Part shown: positions 23,635-31,967 of the stretch, piece after piece
Layout of the letters: each line of letters opens with the position of its first letter
Position numbering within the stretch: the first letter of the stretch is position 1
From: an uncultured Alistipes sp.
Lineage (GTDB): Bacteria > Bacteroidota > Bacteroidia > Bacteroidales > Rikenellaceae
DNA length: 35,916 bases
NCBI GenBank assembly: GCA_947178025.1
Contig: CAMWWU010000003.1
Location: 1-35,916, forward strand
Direction: 5' to 3'
Position numbers and translations under genes: made by a program
Notes under the pieces: generated by a model
Told to the model about the DNA's origin: nothing
The model's database searches: none
The model's input: only the letters and a program-made list of their open reading frames with translations

Positions 23635-24951
23635 TCAGAGAGCCGCAGCACCGCCCCGCGTAAAGTCCGGCACGGCGACCGGAGCGCTGCCGTGCGCGAG
23701 CGACAGCTCCGTCAGGGAGCCGACGCACGACCACTCGGCCGCATCGTAGACATCCATGTCGAGCGGCAGGCCGTGCCGCAGGCAGTGGACGAGGCGGTAA
23801 TCCATAATGAAATTCATCCCGCCGCGCCGCTTGTCGACCTCGCGGGCCAGCTCCTCGATCCCCTCGACGAACGGATGGCGGTAACGCGCCGTCAGCTCCC
23901 GCACGAGGGGTTCGGGCAAGTATTCGTGGGGCTCCGCCCCGCCTCCGGGGAAGAGCTCCGCGAGCCGGTCGGCCGAAAAGGCGAAACCCTCGGCCGGGTA
24001 CTTCTCGGCGAAACCCTCGCTGCCGACCACCTGAAAACCGCGGCTGTACGGACGGGGCGTGACGACGTTGTGCTGCAACTCGACGGTGCGTCCGCGCTCG
24101 GTGCGCAGCAGCGTCGTGGTCTGATCGCCGTTGGCGAAGTGCTCCGCGGCAGCCCGCCGCCGGCCGTTGACCGACCGGGTATCCATCGCCACGAGGTAAT
24201 CGAGCCGGTCGCTGCGGTGGATGTCCAGCAGCCGGCACGCCGGTCCGAGGCCGTGCGTGGCGTAGAGGTCGCCCCGACGGGTGCGGTTGACCTCCAGCCG
24301 CCAATCCTCCCAGCTGTCGAGGCAGTGGACGTAGGCGCCCCCGACATGCAGCAGTTCGCCGAAGAGCCCCTCCTGCGCCATGCGCAGGGTCGTGAGTTCG
24401 AAGAAGTCGTAGATGCAGTTTTCGAGCATCATGCAGTGGCGCTGCGTCCGCTCGGCCGTGTCGACCAGCTGCCAGCACTCCTCCAGCGACATCGCCGCCG
24501 GAACCTCCACCGCCACGTGCCGCCCCTGCTCCATGGCATAGACGGCCATCGGCGCATGATGCTGCCACGGCGTGCAGATATATACCAGGTCGACATCCTC
24601 CCGACGGCACAGTGCGCGCCACCCCTCTTCGCCGGAATACCCCGCCGCATCGGGCTGCCCCGACTCGGCGAGCTGCCGCCGCACGGTCTCGACCCGTTCG
24701 GGGTCCAGATCGCACAGAGCCCGGATCTCCGCCCCCTCGATGCGGGCGAAGCGCTCCACGGCGACCGGGCCGCGCAGTCCGAGGCCGACGATCCCGATCC
24801 TCACGCACGGCATGGGGGCGGTCCGGAGCCGAAACACCGAGCGCTGCCCGGCGGCCCGGACCGGAGTGTCGAAAGCGAAACGCCCATCGGCATCGCGCCG
24901 GGCCCGCAGGGGCCCCGCCTCCTCGTCGCGACGATATTCGGAAAGATTCAT
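23635..24951 (-). CDS. GH109-like Gfo/Idh/MocA oxidoreductase
   Basis: A 438-aa NAD-dependent oxidoreductase-fold protein. The Rossmann motif GIVGLGLRG lies at about residues 53-61, after an N-terminal extension; the substrate part contains EVPAAMSLEECW, MMLENCIYDFFELTTLRMAQEG and the YATHGLGPACRLLDIH segment. These motifs match the GH109 branch, which removes alpha-N-acetylgalactosamine through an NAD-assisted oxidation-elimination mechanism. Unlike many exported GH109 proteins it has no signal peptide or twin-arginine motif, so it would act in the cytoplasm. The start is set by MNLSEYRR at 24951 following a -7 box; an internal start at the later PMPCVRIG segment would be the minimal domain. 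Enzyme activity on GalNAc is inferred. Confidence 0.82.
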   Translation of the reverse strand: MNLSEYRRDEEAGPLRARRDADGRFAFDTPVRAAGQRSVFRLRTAPMPCVRIGIVGLGLRGPVAVERFARIEGAEIRALCDLDPERVETVRRQLAESGQPDAAGYSGEEGWRALCRREDVDLVYICTPWQHHAPMAVYAMEQGRHVAVEVPAAMSLEECWQLVDTAERTQRHCMMLENCIYDFFELTTLRMAQEGLFGELLHVGGAYVHCLDSWEDWRLEVNRTRRGDLYATHGLGPACRLLDIHRSDRLDYLVAMDTRSVNGRRRAAAEHFANGDQTTTLLRTERGRTVELQHNVVTPRPYSRGFQVVGSEGFAEKYPAEGFAFSADRLAELFPGGGAEPHEYLPEPLVRELTARYRHPFVEGIEELAREVDKRRGGMNFIMDYRLVHCLRHGLPLDMDVYDAAEWSCVGSLTELSLAHGSAPVAVPDFTRGGAAAL

Positions 24952-24970
24952 TGAAATTCGAATTTTACGA

Positions 24971-24978
24971 CAAAAATA
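24971..24978 (-). promoter_or_regulatory. -7 box for the GH109-like gene
   Basis: On the minus strand TATTTTTG (24978 to 24971) matches TAnnTTTG and lies 19 bases before the ATG at 24951. No TTTG at the right distance. Confidence 0.45.
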
Positions 24979-24984
24979 ACCAAA

Positions 24985-25016
24985 TTTTGCGAATCCGGTA
25001 TTTTTCGCTAAATTTC
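24985..25016 (+). promoter_or_regulatory. Promoter of recG
   Basis: TTTTG at 24985-24989, 19 bases, then TAAATTTC at 25009-25016, one mismatch from consensus, 70 bases before the recG start. It abuts the divergent -7 box at 24971-24978. Confidence 0.55.
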
Positions 25017-25086
25017 GCAGCGATTGCACCGCTAACACACGACCCCCGAGGTCGCACCCGAAGCAAAGACACACTGAATCCGCACC

Positions 25087-27201
25087 GTGGAGAACTACCT
25101 GGACAACGACATCCAATTCGTCGCCGGCGTCGGCGAGGCGCGCGCCAAGGTGCTCGACCGCGAGCTGGGCATCCGGACCGTGGGCGATCTGCTGACCCAC
25201 TATCCGTTCCGCTACATCGACCGCACGCGCATCTACCCCGTCGCCGAGATCACCGAAGCCGCCGGGCTCTCCTACGTCCAGTTCCGCGCCCGCATCACGG
25301 GCATCGCCTACGCCGGCGAGGGACGCCGGCGCCGCTTCATGGCCTACGCGCAGGACGCCACGGGGCAGGCCGAACTGGTGTGGTTCCACAGCATCAAATG
25401 GATCGAAAAGCGCATCGAGGTCGGCCGCGAATACATCGTCTTCGGCCGCCCGGCCTTCTACCGCGGTGCGCTGCAAATGGCCCACCCCGAGCTGGAGAGC
25501 GTCGAGCAGGCCCTCTCGCGCAAGAGCGAAAGCGGCATGCAGGGGATCTACCCCTCGACCGAAAAGGTCTCGAACCTGCTCGGCGCCAAAGGGATGTATC
25601 AGATCGTCTGCAACGCCTGGGCGCAGGCCCGCGACCGCATCGCCGATCCGCTCCCCGAAGCCCTGCGCACGCAGTACGGACTCATGCCGCTGCGCGAAGC
25701 CTACCGCAACATCCACTTCCCGCAGTCACAGGAGGGGCTGCGGCAGGCGCAGTACCGGCTCAAGTTCGACGAGCTGCTGGGCATCCAGCTCAACATCCAG
25801 CAGCGGCGCACCGACCGCCTCGCGAAGAGCAACGGATTCCTCTTTCCGCGTGTCGGCGGCGTCTTCAACACCTTTTACAACGAAAAGCTCCCCTTCCCGC
25901 TCACGGGTGCCCAGAAGCGCGTGATCCGCGAGATCCGGCAGGACACCGTGACGGGCTATCAGATGAACCGCCTGCTGCAGGGCGACGTCGGCAGCGGCAA
26001 GACCCTCGTGGCGCTCATGTCGATGCTGCTGGCCGTGGACAACGGCTTCCAGGCCTGCATGATGGCCCCCACGGAGATCCTCGCGCGGCAGCACGTCGCG
26101 ACGATCCGCCGCATGCTCGACGGCATGCCGGTCCGCGTGGCCGTCCTCACGGGTTCGTCGAAGGCCCGCGAGCGCCGCGAAGCCCTCGAAGGGATCGCCT
26201 CGGGCGAGGTCGACATCCTGGTCGGCACCCACGCCCTGATCGAGGACCGCGTGCAGTTCGCCAACCTCGGCTTCGTGGTGATCGACGAGCAGCACCGCTT
26301 CGGCGTCGAGCAGCGCGCCCGGCTCTGGACCAAGAACGCGCAGCCGCCCCACATCCTCGTGATGACCGCCACGCCGATTCCCCGCACGCTGGCCATGACC
26401 CTCTACGGCGATCTGGACGTCTCGGTGATCGACGAACTGCCCCCGGGCCGCCGGCCCATCCGCACCGTCCACTACACCGATGCGGCGCGCATGCGGCTCT
26501 TCGGCTTCATGCGGCAGGAGATCGCCAAGGGGCGGCAGGTCTATGTCGTCTACCCGCTCATCCAGGAGTCCGAAGCGATGGACTACAAGGACCTGACCGA
26601 CGGCTACGAGGCCATCTCGCGCGACTTTCCGCTGCCGGAATACGTCACGACGATCTGCCACGGCAAGATGAAGCCCGCCGACAAGGAGGAGTCGATGCGT
26701 CAGTTCAAGTCGGGCGAGGCGCAGATCATGGTCGCCACGTCGGTGATCGAGGTGGGCGTCGACGTGCCGAACGCCACGGTGATGGTCATCGAGTCGGCCG
26801 AGCGCTTCGGCCTCTCGCAGCTCCACCAGCTGCGCGGACGCGTGGGTCGCGGCGGCGAACAGTCCTACTGCATCCTCATGTCGGGCGAGAAGCTCTCGAA
26901 GGAGTCGCGGGCCCGTCTGGCGGCGATGTGCGAGACGAACGACGGATTCCGGCTGGCGGAACTCGACCTCAAGCTGCGCGGCTCCGGCGACATCAACGGC
27001 ACGCTCCAGAGCGGCATGGCATTCGATTTGAAGATCGCCAATCCGACGCTCGACACCCAGATTCTCGCCGTCACGCGCGAAGCCGCAACCGCCCTGCTCG
27101 CCGCCGATCCGGCCCTCGCCGCCCCCGAACACCGGGGGCTCGACCGGCTCCGGAGACGCTATTCGGGACGCGACGAGATCGATTTCTCCCGCATTTCATA
27201 A
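25087..27201 (+). CDS. recG: ATP-dependent DNA helicase RecG
   Basis: Branched-DNA helicase that regresses stalled replication forks and processes Holliday junctions. The 704-aa protein has the N-terminal wedge (OB-fold) domain with FVAGVGEARAKVL and LLTHYPFRYIDRT, then superfamily 2 helicase motifs: LTGAQKRVI (Q-like), Walker A GDVGSGKT with Lys305, motif Ia APTEILA, DEQH box at 400-403 (VIDEQHRFG), motif III MTATPIPRTLA, motif V TSVIEVGVDVPNA and motif VI QLRGRVGR. The C-terminal FRLAELDLKLRGSGDINGTLQSG is characteristic of RecG. It begins with GTG at 25087; no ATG is available nearby in frame. Full length for the family. Confidence 0.97.
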   Translation: MENYLDNDIQFVAGVGEARAKVLDRELGIRTVGDLLTHYPFRYIDRTRIYPVAEITEAAGLSYVQFRARITGIAYAGEGRRRRFMAYAQDATGQAELVWFHSIKWIEKRIEVGREYIVFGRPAFYRGALQMAHPELESVEQALSRKSESGMQGIYPSTEKVSNLLGAKGMYQIVCNAWAQARDRIADPLPEALRTQYGLMPLREAYRNIHFPQSQEGLRQAQYRLKFDELLGIQLNIQQRRTDRLAKSNGFLFPRVGGVFNTFYNEKLPFPLTGAQKRVIREIRQDTVTGYQMNRLLQGDVGSGKTLVALMSMLLAVDNGFQACMMAPTEILARQHVATIRRMLDGMPVRVAVLTGSSKARERREALEGIASGEVDILVGTHALIEDRVQFANLGFVVIDEQHRFGVEQRARLWTKNAQPPHILVMTATPIPRTLAMTLYGDLDVSVIDELPPGRRPIRTVHYTDAARMRLFGFMRQEIAKGRQVYVVYPLIQESEAMDYKDLTDGYEAISRDFPLPEYVTTICHGKMKPADKEESMRQFKSGEAQIMVATSVIEVGVDVPNATVMVIESAERFGLSQLHQLRGRVGRGGEQSYCILMSGEKLSKESRARLAAMCETNDGFRLAELDLKLRGSGDINGTLQSGMAFDLKIANPTLDTQILAVTREAATALLAADPALAAPEHRGLDRLRRRYSGRDEIDFSRIS

Positions 27202-27243
27202 CATCCGCCCGCTTTTGTACGTTATCTCAGAAAACACCGACCG

Positions 27244-28044
27244 ATGAAACGACTGATCTTCACCATACTTCTGCTCGCAGCCTACGCGCCGCTCGCAGCC
27301 CAGCTCTACCACCCGGGCGAGCGCCTCGAATACCGCGTGAGCTACAAGGCCAAGATGTTCCCCAACACCGAGGTCGGCACCGTGGAGATCGTCACGGCCG
27401 AGGAGTCCGACGCCGATGGCCGCCCCCTTTACCGGGTGGAGGGCACGGGCCGCACGCTGCCCACCTACCGGTGGTTCTACAACATGCTGGACACCTACCG
27501 GATATGGGTCGACGCCGAAGCGCTGCGCCCCGTGCGCTTCGAGAGCGACCTGCGCGAAGGCGACTACACCTTCGAGAGCCACTACGACTACGACTGGGAC
27601 AGCCTGCGCATCGACACCCGCTGGCGGAGCCGGCAGCGGCCGTTCGAGCACAAGCGCATGGAGCTGACCCCGAAGAGCATGGACCCCGTATCGCTCTTCT
27701 TCAACCTCCGTTCGGCGCGGGCCGAGGAGTTCACCGAGGGCGAGCCCTCGACGCTCAGCATGGTGCTTCAGGACACGATCCGCGACATCCGCTACCGCTA
27801 CCTGGGGCGCGAGACGAAGAAGATCCGCAACATGGGCCGTTTCGAGACGCTGAAATTCGAATGCGAGCTCGGCACCACCGAAGAGTACTCGTTCACCGAC
27901 GGCACGATCTTCACGATCTGGATCTCGGACGACGAGAACAAGATCCCGCTCTACATCGAATCGCCCGTGAAGATCGGCAGCATCCAGGCCTACATTTCGG
28001 ATTACAAGGGTCTCAAATACCCGTTGTCGAGCAAGATTAAATAA
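27244..28044 (+). CDS. DUF3108 family exported protein
   Basis: A 266-aa protein with an N-terminal signal peptide (1-19, cleaved after AAA/AQ) and a beta-rich body typical of DUF3108: YHPGERLEYRVSYKAKMF, VEGTGRTLPTYRWFYNMLDTYRIWVD, then KKIRNMGRFETLKFEC and FTIWISDDENKIPLYIESPVKIGSIQAYI. The family is predicted to form a periplasmic or outer-membrane-associated lipid-binding-like barrel; its function is not established. It starts 42 bases after recG and may share its transcript. Followed by a gene with its own -7 box. Confidence 0.85.
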   Translation: MKRLIFTILLLAAYAPLAAQLYHPGERLEYRVSYKAKMFPNTEVGTVEIVTAEESDADGRPLYRVEGTGRTLPTYRWFYNMLDTYRIWVDAEALRPVRFESDLREGDYTFESHYDYDWDSLRIDTRWRSRQRPFEHKRMELTPKSMDPVSLFFNLRSARAEEFTEGEPSTLSMVLQDTIRDIRYRYLGRETKKIRNMGRFETLKFECELGTTEEYSFTDGTIFTIWISDDENKIPLYIESPVKIGSIQAYISDYKGLKYPLSSKIK

Positions 28045-28051
28045 ATTTTCG

Positions 28052-28059
28052 TATCTTCG
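28052..28059 (+). promoter_or_regulatory. -7 box of the coiled-coil gene promoter
   Basis: TATCTTCG, the TAnnTTcG variant common in Bacteroidetes, 17 bases before the ATG at 28077. The nearest upstream TTG is 25 bases away, too far for a normal -33. Confidence 0.4.
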
Positions 28060-28076
28060 CCCTCAAAACCGACCTT

Positions 28077-29015
28077 ATGGAAGAGAACAGAAACGGCTAC
28101 GACCCCTCCGAATACGAAGAGGAGGACTACTTGCCCCGCACGGCGGAGGCCGACAAGTCGATCCGCGGCTACCGCATCGTCATCATCATCCTTTCGGTGA
28201 TCCTGGTGGCGCTCTCGGCGCTCTATTACAGCATCCACCGCCAGCAGGCGTTCGAAAACGAACTGTTGCAGGCCGACCGCGACTCGATCCAGAGCGACCT
28301 CGGACGGCTGATGGTCGACTACGACAACCTCCAGATCTCGAACGACTCGATCTCGGCGAACCTCGACATCGAGCGCAGCCGCGCCGATTCGCTCATGACG
28401 CGTCTGAAGAAGGAGCGTTCGTGGAACCTGGCCAAGATCAAGCAGTACGAAAAGGAGGTCGGCACGCTGCGCACCCTCATGAAGGGCTACATCAAGCAGA
28501 TCGACTCGCTCAATACGCTCAACAAACGGCTCATCAACGAGAACGTCTCCTACCGCAAGGAGATCTCCTCGGCCAACCTGCGCGCCGACATGGCCGAAGA
28601 GAAGGCCGCCGAGCTCAACAACAAGGTACGCGCCGGATCGGTCATCAAGGCCCGCGACATCCGCCTCGCGGCTCTCAACGGCAAGAGCAAGCCCGTATCG
28701 CGCATCAAGAACGCCGAGCGGCTGCGCGCGGACTTCGTGCTCTCGGCCAACGAACTGGCCACGCCGGGCAACAAGGCCGTCTACGTGCGCATCACCTCGC
28801 CCGACGGCTACGTGCTGACCACCGAGGCGATGCCGACCGTCGAGATCGACGGCGAGCGCCTGAGCTACTCGGCCATGCGCGAGGTCGACTACCAGAACCA
28901 GGATCTCGAAGTGGGCATCTACTACAACTCGACGGGTTTCTCGGCCGGCACCTACCTCGTACAACTCTACTGCGACGGCCGCCAGATCGGCGAAGCGCAG
29001 ATCGCAATGAAGTAG
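28077..29015 (+). CDS. Membrane-anchored coiled-coil protein
   Basis: A 312-aa protein of unknown function found widely in Bacteroidetes. An acidic cytoplasmic tail (1-30) precedes one membrane span at about 33-51 (VIIIILSVILVALSALYY). Residues about 55-185 form a long periplasmic coiled coil with heptad-like spacing (NELLQADRDSIQSDLG, ERSRADSLMTRLKKE, KAAELNNKVRAG). The C-terminal 110 residues form a beta-rich globular domain (AVYVRITSPDGYVLTTEAMPT, LEVGIYYNSTGFSAGTYLVQLYCDG) resembling an immunoglobulin-like or sugar-binding sandwich. It may span the periplasm as a structural linker. An intrinsic-terminator hairpin lies just after the stop, inside the next gene. Confidence 0.75.
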   Translation: MEENRNGYDPSEYEEEDYLPRTAEADKSIRGYRIVIIILSVILVALSALYYSIHRQQAFENELLQADRDSIQSDLGRLMVDYDNLQISNDSISANLDIERSRADSLMTRLKKERSWNLAKIKQYEKEVGTLRTLMKGYIKQIDSLNTLNKRLINENVSYRKEISSANLRADMAEEKAAELNNKVRAGSVIKARDIRLAALNGKSKPVSRIKNAERLRADFVLSANELATPGNKAVYVRITSPDGYVLTTEAMPTVEIDGERLSYSAMREVDYQNQDLEVGIYYNSTGFSAGTYLVQLYCDGRQIGEAQIAMK

Positions 29016-29019
29016 GCTC

Positions 29020-30753
29020 ATGAAGCGAAACGAACAATCCGACGGACGCACTGCGGTGCGTCCGTCGCGTTTTTTACGGCCGGTCACGGAGCACCCGCTC
29101 CTCTTCCTCGGAGCAGGCGTGCTGTCGCTGCTTCCGGACCTTCTCCTCCTTTTCCGCGGGCTGCCGGAGATCCATGCGGTCCGCAACTTCTTTTTCTGCG
29201 TACTGCTGGCCGTTTTCCGCTCCTACCTGCTGACGCTTCCGCTACTCATTCCGGGGGGGGGATTTTCCTGGCTCCGGATCGGCAAACGCATCTACCAGAC
29301 CGTCGTTCTGTCGGCGATCGGACTGCTGGCGGTCGCCGAGTGCTTCCTGCTGCTCCGGTTCGACCTCCGCTACACCTACTACATTCTGCTGCTCCTCTGG
29401 GAAACGGACCTCCGGGAAAGTTCCGAGTTCCTGACGGCCTATGCCGCCTCGCCGGCCCTGCTGGGCCCGACCGCCGTCGCAGCGCTTGCCGGCATCGGTC
29501 TCTGCGCGCTCCGGCGCCGTCTCTTCGCGCGATTCGAAGCGGGACGCAAAACCCGGCTCCTCCTGACGATCCTCCTGCTCGCCGGCGCCGGATGTTACGC
29601 CGCCCGGGGATGCCGCCAATACCGGATGACCCTCTCCGACGACTACCCCAGCGAGCTGTTCCGCAGCGCGGCCACCGTCTCGATGTTCGAACGGCTGCAC
29701 ACCGCCACGTTCTGGTTCCGCCAGCAATTCTCCGCCGAGCAGGCCGAACGACTGCTCCGCACCCTCGAAACGGTCGAAATACAGGGGTGTTCGTTCCGTT
29801 CGCCCTGCATCGTCCTCATCATCGGCGAATCCTTCAACAAACACCACTCGGAGCTCTACGGCTACCCGCTGCCGACCAACCCCCGGCTTCGCGAACGCAT
29901 GGAGCGCGGCGAGCTGCATCTCTTCCGGGAGGCCGAGACCTCGGCCAACATCACTTCCGAGGTGCTGACCCGCTTCTTCTCGGTCGCCGACGACATCGAT
30001 CGCTGGGCCGACGCTCCGCTCTTTCCGGCCCTCTTCCGGAAGGCGGGCTACGCCGTCTGCTACCTCGACAATCAATCGGCCGGAGCACATTGCGACTACT
30101 ACGACGTCGGGCTGAAACCGATGTTCAACTCCCGCAGCATCCCGCTGCTCTTCACCGCGGCCAACGACCGCACGTTCCCCTACGACGGGGCGCTCGTCGA
30201 AGAGTACGACCGGATCGTACCCCGCAACGGCACGCCCGAGCTGACGATCTTCCACCTGATGGGGCAGCACATGATCTACCGCGCACGCTTCCCCGAGGAA
30301 TACGCCCTCTTCGAGGCCGACGACATCCCGCGGACAGACCTGGACCGCGACCAGCGGCAGACGATCGCCGACTACGACAATGCCACGCGCTACAACGATG
30401 CGGTGGTCGACGCATTGATCGACCGCTTCGCCGACCGCGACGCCGTGGTCGTCTACCTCTCCGACCACGGGGAGGAGATCTACGACTATCGCGACTTCTG
30501 GGGAAGGTCCCACGGCGAAATCACGCCCGAAGTGTTCCGGCACCAGTACGAGATTCCGATGATGATCTGGACCTCCGCGAGCTATCGGCGCAACCGGCCC
30601 GACCTCGCAGAACGGATCGCCCGGGCCGCCGACCGGCCGTTCCGCTCCGACGACCTGTCGCATCTGCTGCTCGATCTGGCCGGCATCCGCTGCCGCTGGT
30701 CCGCCCCCGCACGCAGCGCGCTCGACGACCGATACGCCCCCTCCGCCCGATAG
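29020..30753 (+). CDS. Phosphoethanolamine transferase-like (sulfatase-fold) membrane protein
   Basis: A 577-aa protein with about five N-terminal membrane spans (roughly 26-46, 55-76, 93-112, 147-165 and 180-193) and a periplasmic alkaline-phosphatase/sulfatase domain. Metal and nucleophile motifs resemble EptA/CptA: Glu270 in VLIIGESFNKHHSELYGY, the probable nucleophile Thr312 in ETSANITSEVLTRFF, LMGQHMIYRARFP and YLSDHGEEI. Such enzymes move phosphoethanolamine onto lipid A or other glycans and can give resistance to cationic peptides. The ATG at 29020 lies four bases after the preceding gene, but the first 20 codons contain a strong terminator hairpin; GTG at 29056 or 29119 are other possible starts. 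The acceptor substrate is unknown. Confidence 0.85.
   Translation: MKRNEQSDGRTAVRPSRFLRPVTEHPLLFLGAGVLSLLPDLLLLFRGLPEIHAVRNFFFCVLLAVFRSYLLTLPLLIPGGGFSWLRIGKRIYQTVVLSAIGLLAVAECFLLLRFDLRYTYYILLLLWETDLRESSEFLTAYAASPALLGPTAVAALAGIGLCALRRRLFARFEAGRKTRLLLTILLLAGAGCYAARGCRQYRMTLSDDYPSELFRSAATVSMFERLHTATFWFRQQFSAEQAERLLRTLETVEIQGCSFRSPCIVLIIGESFNKHHSELYGYPLPTNPRLRERMERGELHLFREAETSANITSEVLTRFFSVADDIDRWADAPLFPALFRKAGYAVCYLDNQSAGAHCDYYDVGLKPMFNSRSIPLLFTAANDRTFPYDGALVEEYDRIVPRNGTPELTIFHLMGQHMIYRARFPEEYALFEADDIPRTDLDRDQRQTIADYDNATRYNDAVVDALIDRFADRDAVVVYLSDHGEEIYDYRDFWGRSHGEITPEVFRHQYEIPMMIWTSASYRRNRPDLAERIARAADRPFRSDDLSHLLLDLAGIRCRWSAPARSALDDRYAPSAR
29040..29075 (+). terminator. Intrinsic-terminator hairpin inside the start of the transferase gene
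   Basis: A perfect 12-bp stem (29040-29051 with 29056-29067), TGCG tetraloop and CG then six T (29070-29075). It lies 25 bases after the stop of the coiled-coil gene, where a terminator is expected, yet within the coding frame that begins at ATG 29020. Confidence 0.8.
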
Positions 30754-30765
30754 ATCAAAAACAGC

Positions 30766-30796
30766 GAGGGCTCCCGCCGCAATGGCGGGAGCCCTC
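30766..30796. terminator. Bidirectional terminator between transferase and SGNH genes
   Basis: A 13-bp perfect stem (30766-30778 with 30784-30796) around a five-base loop between convergent genes. Read on the minus strand it is followed by GCTGTTTTT, so it serves the SGNH hydrolase transcript best. Confidence 0.85.
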
Positions 30797-30814
30797 CGGC
30801 TCTTCTCCGGCATG

Positions 30815-31885
30815 CTACCGGATTCCGTGCTTGCGGAAAATCTTCAGCAGTTCGGGCTGCAGATTCTGCGCCCAGCGCCAGTAGCCCAGATCGGAAGGGT
30901 GGGTGCCGTCGGCCGACGTGGCGTGATCGTCGCCCGTGAGGCCCTCCTTATCGATGAAATATACGTTGTCGAAACGCTTCATCGCCACGGCCATCATCCG
31001 GCGGGCCATCGCTTTCTTCTCCTCCTCGAAGGCCCGCTTCTTGAGGTCGAAGTTGCCGCTCTCGCGGTAGATCGTCTGCACGAAGATGAGCGGCGTCTCG
31101 GGCAATCCCTCGCGGATCCGCTCGATGAAGGGGATCAGGCGCTCCTCGATCATCGCGGCGTCGGGATTCGAGAAAGCGTCGAAGACGATGGCGTCGGCAT
31201 CCTTCGCATCCGCGAGGTAGGCCGCGAAGTAGGGTTGCAGCTTGCAGTTGCCGCTGCACGCGATGCTGCAAAACTGAATGCCGGTCTGCCGTTCGATCAC
31301 CATCGGGTAGCTCATGCCGGCGCGCGACGTGCACACCCCGTGCGTGAAGCTCGATCCGAAGATCACGATCTTGTGCCGGAACGGATTCTCGATCGCCTCG
31401 ATATACGAATCCTCCGTCACGCAGACCTTGAGCGATCCCAGCTCGCTGTAAACGGGCAGATAGAGCAGACACTCCTTCTCGGAGTCGTCCATGTCGGCGA
31501 CGAGCGTCAGCGGCTCGCTCCGCTGGCGGGGCACCTGCGACGCAGCGTAGAGCCACTCGCCGTTCTTCCGGATATAGAGGTCGTAACCGGCGTAGGAGAT
31601 ACCGGGGGCGTTGTCGCCGCGCTGCTCGTAGAGATACTCGGCCACGACGTCGATGCGCGGGGAGTTGGTCTTGAAGGCGACCGCCAGACCGGCCGTGCAG
31701 CGCACCTGCCGGTTCTCGCCGCGCGTGAAGCCTTTGTAGACCGCCGTGTCGATCCGGTGCCAGGGATGCGACGTGGGCAGCACCTTGCCCACCGTCGTCA
31801 GCTCCGTCGCATCGATGCTGCGCATCTGCGCAGCGGCGGCTCCCGCCGCCAGCAGGGCGACGGCCGCCAGAAGAGTCTTTCTCAT
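30815..31885 (-). CDS. SGNH/GDSL hydrolase with N-terminal GxDLY domain
   Basis: A 356-aa exported esterase-like protein. Signal peptide at residues 1-19 (cut after AAAAQ region). The N-terminal beta-domain carries GYDLYIRKNGEWLY, the GxDLY motif of this two-domain architecture. The hydrolase domain has the SGNH blocks: FGSSFTHGVC (nucleophile Ser), IACSGNCKLQP (Gly), FDAFSNPDA (Asn) and DGTHPSDLGYWRWA (Asp/His pair). Such proteins are predicted to remove acyl or acetyl groups from glycans in the periplasm or at the surface. It is 82 bases downstream of a ROK kinase gene on the same strand and may be co-transcribed, though a hairpin lies between. Substrate unknown; sialate or other sugar O-acetyl esters are candidates. 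Confidence 0.88.
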   Translation of the reverse strand: MRKTLLAAVALLAAGAAAAQMRSIDATELTTVGKVLPTSHPWHRIDTAVYKGFTRGENRQVRCTAGLAVAFKTNSPRIDVVAEYLYEQRGDNAPGISYAGYDLYIRKNGEWLYAASQVPRQRSEPLTLVADMDDSEKECLLYLPVYSELGSLKVCVTEDSYIEAIENPFRHKIVIFGSSFTHGVCTSRAGMSYPMVIERQTGIQFCSIACSGNCKLQPYFAAYLADAKDADAIVFDAFSNPDAAMIEERLIPFIERIREGLPETPLIFVQTIYRESGNFDLKKRAFEEEKKAMARRMMAVAMKRFDNVYFIDKEGLTGDDHATSADGTHPSDLGYWRWAQNLQPELLKIFRKHGIR

Positions 31886-31920
31886 GATAGTTGGGTTGAT
31901 TGGGTTAGCTTATCTAAAGC

Positions 31921-31953
31921 CGGGAGGCGAAGCCCCGATGGCCCCGCCTCCCG
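31921..31953 (-). terminator. Possible terminator/attenuator between ROK kinase and SGNH genes
   Basis: CGGGAGGCG (31921-31929) pairs with CGCCTCCCG (31945-31953) with extra inner pairing; on the minus strand only GGCTTT follows, so termination would be partial. Confidence 0.5.
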
Positions 31954-31967
31954 CGCATGCTCCGGAT

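Noticed and set aside
24612-28040. A plus-strand open frame of over 1100 codons, starting opposite the GH109-like gene and running through recG and DUF3108
   Set aside because: Arg/Pro/Ala-rich composition with no domain; it is a frame-shifted shadow of recG and neighbours, caused by high GC at third codon positions.
30815-31885. SGNH hydrolase as a dedicated sialate O-acetylesterase
   Set aside because: It is far from the nan operon and the motifs do not define the substrate, so only a general SGNH call is made.
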